DNA from: Alphaproteobacteria bacterium | GTDB taxonomy: Bacteria > Myxococcota_A > UBA796 > GCA-2862545 | Assembly: GCA_020632925.1 (NCBI GenBank) | Contig: JACKER010000014.1 | Coordinates: 1 to 64,000 of the forward strand | DNA length: 64,000 nt | Reading direction: 5' to 3' | Part shown: in pieces, positions 17,701 to 25,217 of the stretch | Numbering within the stretch: the first letter of the stretch is position 1 | Layout of the letters: each line of letters starts with the position of its first letter | The notes under the pieces: generated by a model | Told to the model about the DNA's origin: nothing | Databases searched by the model: none | What the model saw: only the letters and a program-made list of their open reading frames with translations | Made by a program: the position numbers and the translations under genes

Positions 17701-19589
17701 CAGTAGGACCAGACCACGAGCGCCGAGCCACCGACGAACAGCGTGTTGTTCGGCAGGTTGTCGCCGTGCCCGTGCTTGAGGTCGTGCTCGAGCTCCACGC
17801 CGTCGCGACCCAGCACCAGCAGCTTGCGGTCGTTCGCCAGCAGCAGGTGGGGGAACTGGCGGTGGACGTGGACGTTGTCGCGCATGTCGAGCCCGAGCGT
17901 CTTCCTGGCCTGCTCCCACGCCGGCCACCGGAGCTCCTCGAAGAGGCCGAGCGCCAGGGTGCGCGCGAGCGAGCGGGCGATGGAGGCGTTCGCCAGGGGA
18001 TCGACGGCGTCCGGGAACTCCGCGAAGTGGTCGGCGCTCGTCGCCGCCTCCAAGCGGTTCAGGGCCAGCGTCGCCGTCGACAGGCCGGTCCGGTCGAGGT
18101 CGCCGATGCGATCGAGGAGCCAGCGGCGGCGGAGGTCCGAGAGGCCCCGCATCCCGGCGGCGACCGCCTCGAACGAGGCGTTGCCGAAGACGGCGTCGAC
18201 CGCGGGTCCGAGGTGGGCCACCATGTTCGGATCGGCGGCGGCGTGGACCGGGTCGCGCGGACGTACCTCCGCCTCCAGCCCGGCGCGCGCCTCGCACGGC
18301 TGCCCGGTCGCCCACTTCGCGAGGTCGACGCGAGCACCCGACGACAGCGTCCAGGGGATGCCGAGCTCGATCAGCAGGTCCACCAGATCGATGTCGAGCG
18401 GCTTGTAGTAGTCGCCGCCCAGCACCTTGACCGGCGGCCCCTCGCGCAGGAGCGGGGCTGCCTTGCGCACGATCTGGAGCGCCCAGCCCTCGCCGAAGTG
18501 GCTCCACTCCTGCATCCGCTCGAGCCACGCCACCCGTCCGCCCGAGGGCAGCGCGTCCGCCGGGGCGTTGGCGTCCCAGAGCACGTCCAGCGCGCCGGCG
18601 TCGGCCAGCACGCCCATCCAGGTGTCGGAGAACCCGCTCTCGTCGCGGTTCCAGGCCCAGCGCGCCTTGCCGCCGTTGGGGAACAGGTCGAGCAGCTTCG
18701 CGCGGACGGCGGGGTCGGCCTTGCCCAGCGCGACGAGGGAGTCGCGGTACTCGTTCCAGAAGCTCGCCGGAGCCCGCTTGAGGGAGCTCGCGGACAGCAG
18801 CTCCCGGAGCAGACGCTCCTCCTCGGCCTTCGCATCGAGCTTCGCCGCCTTCACCAGCGTCCGCAGGTCCTTGGGCATGCTCGCCCAGGGGGGGATGCCG
18901 CCGAGCGTCCTGCGCGTCGCGAGCGAGAACATGCGCTCGTAGGCGGGCTTCGGGCCCGCCGTCTGCGACAGCTCCTTGCCGTAGGACTGGAGCGACTTGA
19001 CGGTGAGGGCGCCGAGCAGCGCGAACTCGAGGAAGGCCTCGCCGCGCCGCTCCTCGTCGACGGTCAGGCCGAACTCGCGCTCGGCGGTGCGCGCCTTGTC
19101 GAAGGACTGGGCGGCGTAGGTGAGGTTGCCGCCGTTCGCGAAGGCGCGCGCCACCTCCTCCCAGTAGGAGGGCAGGAAGTGCGGCACCTGTCGCTGCAGC
19201 CGGCTCGCGATCTCGTCGAAGCCCTCCTTCGCGTGCCCCGGCTTGCTCGTGATGCGCTTCGCGTGGCGCTTGAACTCGCGCATCACGTCCAGCGCGTACC
19301 GGGCGCGCTCCGGGTCCTCGACGAGGGTGGCACCGGGGAACCCGAGCGCGCGGCGCCGCTGGATGGCGATGTCGTCGGCGTGCTGACCGAGGGAGAAGCC
19401 GAGCAGCTCCATCTCGGTGTCGATCCCGCGCGCGATCGCGTCGGGCACCAGGCGGACGACGACGCGGCCGGCGATCGAGGGGTGGACGTACCCCCGGGCG
19501 TCGACGGTGTCGGTCGGGAGGTCGTCGGGGGTCGCCGTCCCCGCCGGCAGCAGTCCGCCGGCCTCGAGCGTGGCGCGGGCCTCAGGCAT
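14751..19589 (-). CDS. Giant DUF4132-domain protein
   Basis: 1612 residues from ATG 19589, overlapping the WGR gene by 8 bases; the longer open frame to 19787 runs into the WGR gene and is not used. No signal peptide. Recognisable are long helical regions in the first 450 residues, a central region with a run of aromatic repeats (VWSYWNQGSKNLGYWSHAP, HWSPSDWCYVPVDAPNSP, GQYGWRWVRPG) that may form a beta-propeller-like or display domain, and a C-terminal part (about residues 1350-1530, including MGGWRMNVAWQPSKLDPSAR) typical of DUF4132 proteins such as MolR/YehI. DUF4132 has no established biochemical function. Its place between WGR and MoxR genes suggests that it is the effector or substrate of the ATPase. 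Confidence 0.8.
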   Translation of the reverse strand: MPEARATLEAGGLLPAGTATPDDLPTDTVDARGYVHPSIAGRVVVRLVPDAIARGIDTEMELLGFSLGQHADDIAIQRRRALGFPGATLVEDPERARYALDVMREFKRHAKRITSKPGHAKEGFDEIASRLQRQVPHFLPSYWEEVARAFANGGNLTYAAQSFDKARTAEREFGLTVDEERRGEAFLEFALLGALTVKSLQSYGKELSQTAGPKPAYERMFSLATRRTLGGIPPWASMPKDLRTLVKAAKLDAKAEEERLLRELLSASSLKRAPASFWNEYRDSLVALGKADPAVRAKLLDLFPNGGKARWAWNRDESGFSDTWMGVLADAGALDVLWDANAPADALPSGGRVAWLERMQEWSHFGEGWALQIVRKAAPLLREGPPVKVLGGDYYKPLDIDLVDLLIELGIPWTLSSGARVDLAKWATGQPCEARAGLEAEVRPRDPVHAAADPNMVAHLGPAVDAVFGNASFEAVAAGMRGLSDLRRRWLLDRIGDLDRTGLSTATLALNRLEAATSADHFAEFPDAVDPLANASIARSLARTLALGLFEELRWPAWEQARKTLGLDMRDNVHVHRQFPHLLLANDRKLLVLGRDGVELEHDLKHGHGDNLPNNTLFVGGSALVVWSYWNQGSKNLGYWSHAPNDTWECQGTWSRGQAYPIEHADTVIYGETRVSRGDRVAHPPHAVQQAWDATGAWVGVDQEIRAQDRQTGARGEPARPAFLAEAHWSPSDWCYVPVDAPNSPLGVVEGQYGWRWVRPGTATDADEAYDDEDEAITELTLVTLAGDRRVGQIQVGQATQMPTAMVRWPGADRPRPVAEASQYWRRQHAVDIFVGDPDVPQVALSRMDGAQLSVGLLPPVAYWHFLVPTDPAGSQRLRKVDEDDAARLIAAARAAGDDAGALSKAIAEILPEVREDHLRAGVAHVVKHAAGLEERVEKLREARKGGKVHRTPDETADLQDEALLPSVANLRRYWMWGAYPSALTAARTLGRFLTEGETGETIVHSRLDVMSWLGSIRAVAWCAARSGPTDADRRTFARFARGWAGSGLAEAGTWRIGKMDIETVEPWVCCQEGKKVPVASWRHEETGRRLFVWNMDTGDEGPWHGDFVERGPLADWPGTRLHDMRTWSAEGDAAWLERFADLLVERGARTPNPALMERLAEACGISRTEAALLLEGMPEELDKATREAYGLKHAEVKAVAPRLWGLGVDVKLALLGALAGDDPASVWEPDIDALAAAWVARFGKSVPVDEALLTLAAKELTGRNGGQLVKWFANPSQWAALVTDAAWTLNDQGVPQAEGSAFNASTAREVVEGAAWLSARLPVGHALRAGIPAVVAHARKRVASPQLWVHGINAYLYEDKIMKAATVWFDALPTAVEVVTKNDDGTDGFKRKTLGTVVVTMGGWRMNVAWQPSKLDPSARELIDSAARLLGDDTRALNTFDTLVSEPFEALLARLGDTPVHDGGWEQDPSRSAPAVVEAVVEAEGLSSDAAVLWLQLMALLDPTKKACIEWNGWSPKTYAAATAELVERGLVVEGKRARAGREHFLPGGWVEAKDILPYEEWKRPLYGWNAATDRFPIGNPVALEPLHRLFERAWQRCVAGDRPRFEEVRR

Positions 19590-21330
19590 CGGCGTCCTCC
19601 TGCTTCTCGATCTTGCGCTTCGCGTAGATGGCCGAGGCCATGCGCATGCCCTCGGAGAAGGCGACGGGGCCGACCTGCGAGATCTTGAGCGACTGCTGTC
19701 GGGCGTCGACCCAGGACAGGTCGCCGGTGCTGGTCTCGTACATGGGGTCGCCGTCGCCGATGTAGTACCGCGCCTCGGTCTGCACACCGCCCTCCCAGAC
19801 CCGGCACACGGCGCAGCCGCCGCTCACGCGATAGCCGAGCTTGCGCGCCTCGTTGTTGGCCTGGGCGAGCAGGTCGAAGGAGCCGTCCGAGAACTCGTCG
19901 ACCGAGGACTTCTCGGCGGCGTCGCCCTCGGGGCGCAGGAAGGTCTCGCGGAACAGCTGCGCCGTGCCCTGGGAGGCGCCGAGGTCCGTGAGCAGCCCCC
20001 GCCAGTCGTCCAGCTCCTCGAGGAGGATGGGGTGGGGGAGGCTGACGATGTCGTCGGTGAGCCAGACGGTCTCGCCGTCCAGGTTCACGACGCCGAGCCC
20101 CTTGCCGCCCTCGACGGCGCGCAGGATGCCCGTGTCGGCCCCCGCCACGATGACGTTCTGCAGCGGACCCTGCCAGTCGGGGTCGATCCAGATGGCCTCG
20201 AGCACGGCGCGCGGGACGGGGAGCGACCGGAGCATCCAGCCCTCCACGTCCTCGCGGCACTCGACCGCGTGCGTGGCGAGCAGCTCGAGCGCGCCCTCCA
20301 GCATCTCGTACGCGTCGGTGTCCTTGAGCTGCTTGGGGACGCTGGCGAGCACCTTGCCCGCCGCGTTGCGGGCGGCGATGGCGCCGTCGACGATGCCGAG
20401 CGCGTACCCGTTGCCGGCGTCGAGGAAGCCCTCGGTGCTCGGTGGCGGGGCCTTGGGCTTCGGCGGTGGCGCGGCGGCCTTCGGAGCGGCGGGGGCCGCG
20501 GGCCTGGGTGCAGCGGCCTTCGGCGCGGGCGCGGCGCCGACCTCGGCGTACCCCTTGCCGGTCTTCTCGGCGATGAGCTTGTCGGCCTCGGCCTGGGCCT
20601 TCGTCGCGGTGGGGAAGGACTTCTCCTGGGTCTGGCCGCTGGCGCCGATGCGGCCGTAGCGGACGGTGAAGCCGCTCCCTTCGACGGTGATCTCCCAGAA
20701 CTTGCTGGACTTGTCGTCGACGTACTCGAAGCGGCGCGTCCCGCCGGCCTCCGTCTCCTCGGCCTCCGCCTCCTCGGCCGACGCCTCGGGCTCCGCCGCT
20801 GCCACCGGCTTCGCTGTCGGCGTCCCGCCGACCTCGGCGTACCCCTTGCCCGTCTTCTCGGCGATGAGCTTGTCGGCCTCGGCCTGGGCCTTCGCCGCGG
20901 TGGGGAAGGACTTCTCCTGGGTCTGGCCGTTGGCTCCGATGCGGCCGTAGCGCACCGTGAAGCCGCTCCCTTCGACGGTGATCTCCCAGAACTTGCTGGA
21001 CTTGTCGTCGACGTACTCGAAGCGGCGCGTCCCGCCGGCCTCGACCGCCGCCTCGGTCTCGCTCTCGTCCGCGGCCACCGCCTCGGCCTCCGCCTCGTCC
21101 GCGTCGGCGTCCTCGGGCTCCTCGCCTCCGATCTCGGAGTACCCCTTGCCGGTCTTCTCCTTGATCAGCTTGTCGTGCTCCGCGCTGGCCTTCGCGGCCG
21201 TGGGGAAGTCCTTGGTCTGGCTCTGGCCGTTGGTCCCGATCCGGCCGTACCGGACCGTGAACGACGCACCATCCAGCTCGATCTCCCAGAATTTGCTCGA
21301 CTTGCCGTCGACCAGCTCGAACCGTCGCAT
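19582..21330 (-). CDS. Protein with three tandem WGR domains, first gene of the MoxR operon
   Basis: 582 residues; ATG 21330 is preceded by GGAGGATCG and begins directly with the first WGR domain (MRRFELVDGKSSKFWEIELD). WGR domains lie at about residues 1-75, 98-170 and 194-268, each with FWEI and VRYGRIG motifs, separated by Ala/Glu-rich acidic linkers and followed by a Pro/Ala-rich linker (residues 275-310). The C-terminal 270 residues are a separate domain (GNGYALGIVDGAIAARN to KISQVGPVAFSEGMRMASA). WGR domains in PARPs and MolR-type proteins bind nucleic acid ends or proteins, so this may be the sensing component. Copies 2 and 3 of the WGR are nearly identical at DNA level. Confidence 0.88.
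   Translation of the reverse strand: MRRFELVDGKSSKFWEIELDGASFTVRYGRIGTNGQSQTKDFPTAAKASAEHDKLIKEKTGKGYSEIGGEEPEDADADEAEAEAVAADESETEAAVEAGGTRRFEYVDDKSSKFWEITVEGSGFTVRYGRIGANGQTQEKSFPTAAKAQAEADKLIAEKTGKGYAEVGGTPTAKPVAAAEPEASAEEAEAEETEAGGTRRFEYVDDKSSKFWEITVEGSGFTVRYGRIGASGQTQEKSFPTATKAQAEADKLIAEKTGKGYAEVGAAPAPKAAAPRPAAPAAPKAAAPPPKPKAPPPSTEGFLDAGNGYALGIVDGAIAARNAAGKVLASVPKQLKDTDAYEMLEGALELLATHAVECREDVEGWMLRSLPVPRAVLEAIWIDPDWQGPLQNVIVAGADTGILRAVEGGKGLGVVNLDGETVWLTDDIVSLPHPILLEELDDWRGLLTDLGASQGTAQLFRETFLRPEGDAAEKSSVDEFSDGSFDLLAQANNEARKLGYRVSGGCAVCRVWEGGVQTEARYYIGDGDPMYETSTGDLSWVDARQQSLKISQVGPVAFSEGMRMASAIYAKRKIEKQEDADA
20536..20751 (-). repeat. WGR-domain DNA repeat, copy a
   Basis: 216-base stretch encoding the third WGR domain, nearly identical to 20827-21042 with only a handful of substitutions by eye. 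The same order and frame indicate a recent internal duplication or ongoing gene conversion within the WGR gene. Confidence 0.85.
20827..21042 (-). repeat. WGR-domain DNA repeat, copy b
   Basis: 216-base stretch encoding the second WGR domain; direct repeat of 20536-20751. The first WGR domain (about 21106-21330) is clearly more diverged, so the duplication that made copies a and b is younger than the split from it. Confidence 0.85.
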
Positions 21331-21464
21331 CGATCCTCCGCGGGGACGCCGATCCGACGGCCCCCACCCCCGGAGGTCAAGCCGGAAGCGAGGACACCGA
21401 CGTCGACGGGCTCTGCGCGATCCCACCCCCAGCGGCGCGCGGCGCGCGGTGTACGGTCACGCCC

Positions 21465-22583
21465 ATGTGGTGGATCCTCGCCTGCAGCGCCCGACCTCCC
21501 GCCGAGCCCGTCCCCGAGCGCAGCGAGGCGTGCGACGCGGCCTTCGCACCCGCTCCGGGGCCGCTGGCGGAGGAGGCGCTCGCGGTCGCGGATGCTCACG
21601 AGCTCGCGCTGGTCCGGCTCCGGGAGGCGCGGCTGTCCGGCGACCCCGGGTTCTACACCCTCGCCGACCTGGCGCTCTCCTGCGCGCTCGAGGAACGCCC
21701 CGCGGACCCCGAGCTGCGCGCGCTGCACGCCCACGTCCTGACGCAGTTCCACCGGTTCGCGGAGGCCGAGGCGTTGCTGGCGCCGCTCGCCGAGGAGACC
21801 GGCGCCTGGCGGCACTGGATGTTCCTCGGCGACGCGAGGCTCGACCAGGGGGACCTCGAGGGGGCGAGGGCGGCCTTCGAGCGGGCGATGCAGGGGCGTC
21901 CCGGCCTCGAGATCTACGACCGGATGGCGGACCTCGCGTGGTCCACGGGGGACCTCGATCAGGCCATCGACTGGGAGCGGAGGGCGCTCTCGGCTGCTTC
22001 GCCGCAGGATCCGGAGCCGATGGCCTGGGTGGCGTCGCGGCTCGGGTGGTACCGCGCGCTGGCGGGCGAGCGACCCGACGAGCTCGGGCTCGCCCTCACG
22101 GTGCTCCCGGATCACCCGGCGTCCAACCTGCTGCTGGGCCGCTACCTGCTGTTCGACGGGCACCCGGAGCTGGCGACCGCCCACCTCCGGCGTGCCGGGA
22201 CGACGATCGAGGCGCTTCGTACGCTCCACGAGATCGACCCCACCGTCGACGTCGCCGAGGCGCGGCTGCAGGATCGCCGCGGCTGGGCGCTGTGGATCGC
22301 GGACGAGCGTCCCGAGGAGGCGCTGGTGCTGCTCGACCGTGAGCTGGAGCAGCGCCGCGATGCGCTGACGCGGGTGGCACGGGCCCGCGTGGCGCACCAG
22401 CAAGGTGCGGATGTGCAGGCGGAGGTTGCGGACGCGCTCTCCGTGGGGATTCAGGAGCCCCTGGTGCTTCTGCTGGCTGCTGAAGCGACGGATGAACCGT
22501 CACTTGCTCGTCGTGCCCTCGAACGCCCCGTCGGGTTGTTACCCTCGGAGCGGAAGCGGGCAGTCCGGCTGACAGAAAGGTAG
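21465..22583 (+). CDS. TPR-type lipoprotein
   Basis: 372 residues. The N-terminus MWWILACSARPP is a minimal lipoprotein signal with lipobox ILAC, so the mature protein would be anchored at Cys7. The rest is tetratricopeptide-like helix pairs: ADPELRALHAHVLTQFHRFA, GAWRHWMFLGDARLDQGDLE, ARAAFERAMQGRPGLEIYDR, DQAIDWERRALSAASPQ. TPR arrays bind partner proteins; no enzymatic motif is present. There is no Shine-Dalgarno sequence; TACGGT (21452-21457) ends 7 bases before the ATG, suggesting a leaderless transcript. Diverges from the WGR operon. Confidence 0.8.
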   Translation: MWWILACSARPPAEPVPERSEACDAAFAPAPGPLAEEALAVADAHELALVRLREARLSGDPGFYTLADLALSCALEERPADPELRALHAHVLTQFHRFAEAEALLAPLAEETGAWRHWMFLGDARLDQGDLEGARAAFERAMQGRPGLEIYDRMADLAWSTGDLDQAIDWERRALSAASPQDPEPMAWVASRLGWYRALAGERPDELGLALTVLPDHPASNLLLGRYLLFDGHPELATAHLRRAGTTIEALRTLHEIDPTVDVAEARLQDRRGWALWIADERPEEALVLLDRELEQRRDALTRVARARVAHQQGADVQAEVADALSVGIQEPLVLLLAAEATDEPSLARRALERPVGLLPSERKRAVRLTER

Positions 22584-22713
22584 TGGACAGTGTGGCAAGG
22601 TGCAGCGTGGTGCCTCGGTAGGGGTATCGGTAGGGTCACGCCGTCGCTGCCTCGTCCGACGCCGGTACCGGTCGCTCCCGCGGATGCCCCGGACGACAAG
22701 ATTGTCACCGAAA

Positions 22714-22730
22714 GTGCCTTCCGAAGGCAC
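22714..22730. promoter_or_regulatory. Perfect palindrome upstream of the DUF4331 gene
   Basis: GTGCCTTCCGAAGGCAC: 8-base arms around one central base, about 100 bases before the DUF4331 start, in a 245-base non-coding gap that shows no other gene. The size and symmetry suit a dimeric repressor or activator site; it could also be a short RNA hairpin. No T-run follows, so it is not an intrinsic terminator. Confidence 0.45.
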
Positions 22731-22828
22731 ACTCTCGTGTGACGCCCCCGTTCCTTCGATGGTACGCCTGCACGACCGGCGGCGGGCGGGTGGTCGTCTC
22801 GCGTCCGGATCCCACAAGGAGACCCTGC

Positions 22829-24220
22829 ATGACCCTCGTCCTGGCCATGTCCGCGCTCGGCTTCGCGTCCTCCCATCGCGAGGCACCGGTGATCAGCCGC
22901 GATCCTGCGGCCGACCTCAGCGACTTCTACGCCTTCGTCAACCCGCAGAACCCGAACTTCGTGGTGTTCATCCTCAACGTGAACCCGCTGTCGGATCCGG
23001 GCGGTGGCCCCAACTTCCACCACTTCGACGACAGCGTCCGCTACTACATCGAGTGCGACAACGAGGGCGACGGCATCCAGGACATCACGTACCGGATCCA
23101 GACCCAGACCACGTACAACTACCCGAACGAGTTCCTCTACAACCTCGGGGCCGTCGACGATCCGGCGAACCTCAACATCACGCAGACGTACACCGTCCTG
23201 CGGATCGACGATGATCTCGTGCCGACCAACCGGTGGGTCATCCCGCCGACGAGCCCGGCACCGGTCGCCCCGATCAACGTCGGCGTGATGTCCGACGGTG
23301 GGTACGATCCGGCCTCCACCACCGTCACGGCCCTCACCTCGTCGTACGTCCAGACCGTCGGCGCCGGGAATCTGACGCACAAGGTGTTCGCCGGACCGCG
23401 CCAGGAAGGCTTCTTCGTCGACCTCGAGCGCACCTTCGACCTGCTGAACCTCGGCGGTGCGGGCAACACGAACACGCTGCTCGGCAAGAACGTGTCGTCC
23501 ATCGCCATCCAGGTCCACAAGTCGCTGCTGACGAAGGACTACCAGAACCCCTCGGTGGTGGCGCAGAACAACGTCATCGCCTGCTGGGCCCGCACGGCCC
23601 GCCCGACGACCCGCACCTACGACGACGTCGACGGCGTGCCGAACGACACCGGCGCCTACGTCCACGTCGCGCGCCTCGGCAACCCGCTGGTCAACGAGGT
23701 CGTCATCCCCATCGGGGACAAGGACCTCTTCAACGTCTCGCTGCCGCAGGACGACGCGCAGTTCCTCGGCTGGGTGACCGATCCGATCCTGCCGATCTAC
23801 ATGGAGGCCATCCTCGGCGTGCCGAACCCCGTCAGCTACAACGCGGGTCTCGGCATCGGTGGGCGCGAGGACCTCGTGCTGGCCTTCCTCACCGGCCACC
23901 CCGACCTCGGGACCCTGCCCGGCGGGTACGCGCTCGGCGGCCCCATCCCCGGTGAGCCCGGCAAGGTGTTCGGCGCCTTCGAGGCCCTGCGGATCGACCT
24001 CGCGAACCCGGTCAGCTCCTTCCCGAACGGCCGCAAGCCGCAGGACGACGTCGTCGACACGGCCCTGTCCGCGATGGCCGGCCTGCTGATCCCCGGCAAC
24101 GGCGCGGTCGTGCCCGACGGCGTCGACGCCACCGGGCTCGCCTTCCTCGACGGCTTCCCGTTCCTGGGCGACCCCTGGGCGGGCGACGACCACCCGGCGG
24201 GCTTCCACCAGCTCCCCTGA
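22829..24220 (+). CDS. DUF4331 secreted protein
   Basis: 463 residues from ATG 22829 with AAGGAG at the right distance. The signal peptide MTLVLAMSALGFA is followed by the family hallmark SSHREAPVISRDPAADLSDF and YAFVNPQNPNFVVFILNVNP. Further family features are HHFDDSVRYYIECDNEGDG, AGPRQEGFFVDLERTFDL (the typical AGPRxDPFFFD block) and RKPQDDVVDTALSAMAG near the end. DUF4331 proteins are widespread exported proteins whose biochemical role is not established. The HupE-like gene follows after 29 bases and is probably co-transcribed. The upstream palindrome may control this unit. Confidence 0.9.
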   Translation: MTLVLAMSALGFASSHREAPVISRDPAADLSDFYAFVNPQNPNFVVFILNVNPLSDPGGGPNFHHFDDSVRYYIECDNEGDGIQDITYRIQTQTTYNYPNEFLYNLGAVDDPANLNITQTYTVLRIDDDLVPTNRWVIPPTSPAPVAPINVGVMSDGGYDPASTTVTALTSSYVQTVGAGNLTHKVFAGPRQEGFFVDLERTFDLLNLGGAGNTNTLLGKNVSSIAIQVHKSLLTKDYQNPSVVAQNNVIACWARTARPTTRTYDDVDGVPNDTGAYVHVARLGNPLVNEVVIPIGDKDLFNVSLPQDDAQFLGWVTDPILPIYMEAILGVPNPVSYNAGLGIGGREDLVLAFLTGHPDLGTLPGGYALGGPIPGEPGKVFGAFEALRIDLANPVSSFPNGRKPQDDVVDTALSAMAGLLIPGNGAVVPDGVDATGLAFLDGFPFLGDPWAGDDHPAGFHQLP

Positions 24221-24249
24221 CCGGTGGTGGCTGATAGCTTGGCGTGAGC

Positions 24250-25185
24250 ATGTGGTGGATCGTCGCCAGCGCCTTCGCACACGAGCCCGGCCTCTCGAGG
24301 CTGGTGCTCGAGCCGAGGACCGTCCGGTTCTCGCTGTCGCGGACGGACGCTGCCGACGCCGGTACGTTGCTCGCCGAGGCACGCATCCTCTCCGGAGGCG
24401 AGCCCTGCGCGTTGTCCACGCCCACCTCGGCCGCCAGCGGCGAGGACGGGACTGAGGCGACCGCAGGGCTCTCGTGTTCGGGGGACGGGCCGCTCGAGAT
24501 CGACGCCGCCTGGCTCGCCGAGCTCCCTCCCGGGCACCGCACGCTGGTCGAGCGCGAGGGTCGGCCGGTGGCGTGGCTCGACGCACAACACGCGCGCATC
24601 ACGCTGGACGGGGGAGGGAAGACCGCGGGGCAGGTCGCCCTCGACTACCTCGGGCTCGGCGTGGAGCACATCCTCACGGGGTACGACCACCTGTTGTTCC
24701 TCGCCGGCCTGCTGATCGGCACTCGCACGCTGCGGGAGGCGCTCGGCGTCGTGACGGGCTTCACGCTCGCGCACTCGGTGACGTTGTCGCTGGCGGCCCT
24801 CGGGGTGGTCTCGGCGCCGGCGTGGCTCGTGGAGCCGGTGATCGCGCTGACCGTCGTGATGGTGGGCCTCGAGAACCTCCGCGAGCGTCCGGCCGTCCGA
24901 CGGGTGGCGCTGACCTGCACCCTCGGCCTCGTGCACGGGCTGGGCTTCGCCGGTCTGCTCGGCGAGCTCGGGCTTCCCAAGGACCAGCTGCTGACCGCGC
25001 TCGTGTCGTTCAACGGTGGTGTCGAGGTCGGCCAGTTCTGCGTCGTGATGTTGGTCCTGCCGCTGTTGCTGCGCCTGCGGCAGTCGGAGGGCTGGCGGGG
25101 ACAGGGCATTCGCTGGGCGAGCCTGGTCGTGTCCGCCGTCGGACTGTTCTGGTTCGTGGAGCGGGTCGTGGGGAACCTCGGCTGA
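24250..25185 (+). CDS. HupE/UreJ-type integral membrane protein
   Basis: 311 residues from ATG 24250 (GTG 24244 is possible). Signal peptide MWWIVASAFAHEP; an exported N-terminal domain of about 125 residues; then about six to seven membrane helices. The helices carry the HupE/UreJ_2 motifs GVEHILTGYDHLLFLAGLLI and LAHSVTLSLAALGVV, then GLVHGLGFAGLLGELGLP; the histidines in these motifs are candidate metal ligands. Family members are proposed nickel/cobalt or other metal permeases, but for this periplasmic-domain subtype the substrate is not established. It follows the DUF4331 gene closely and precedes nadB. Confidence 0.82.
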   Translation: MWWIVASAFAHEPGLSRLVLEPRTVRFSLSRTDAADAGTLLAEARILSGGEPCALSTPTSAASGEDGTEATAGLSCSGDGPLEIDAAWLAELPPGHRTLVEREGRPVAWLDAQHARITLDGGGKTAGQVALDYLGLGVEHILTGYDHLLFLAGLLIGTRTLREALGVVTGFTLAHSVTLSLAALGVVSAPAWLVEPVIALTVVMVGLENLRERPAVRRVALTCTLGLVHGLGFAGLLGELGLPKDQLLTALVSFNGGVEVGQFCVVMLVLPLLLRLRQSEGWRGQGIRWASLVVSAVGLFWFVERVVGNLG

Positions 25186-25217
25186 GCGCGGGTTATGCGC
25201 CCCCCCGAGGAGGCGCC

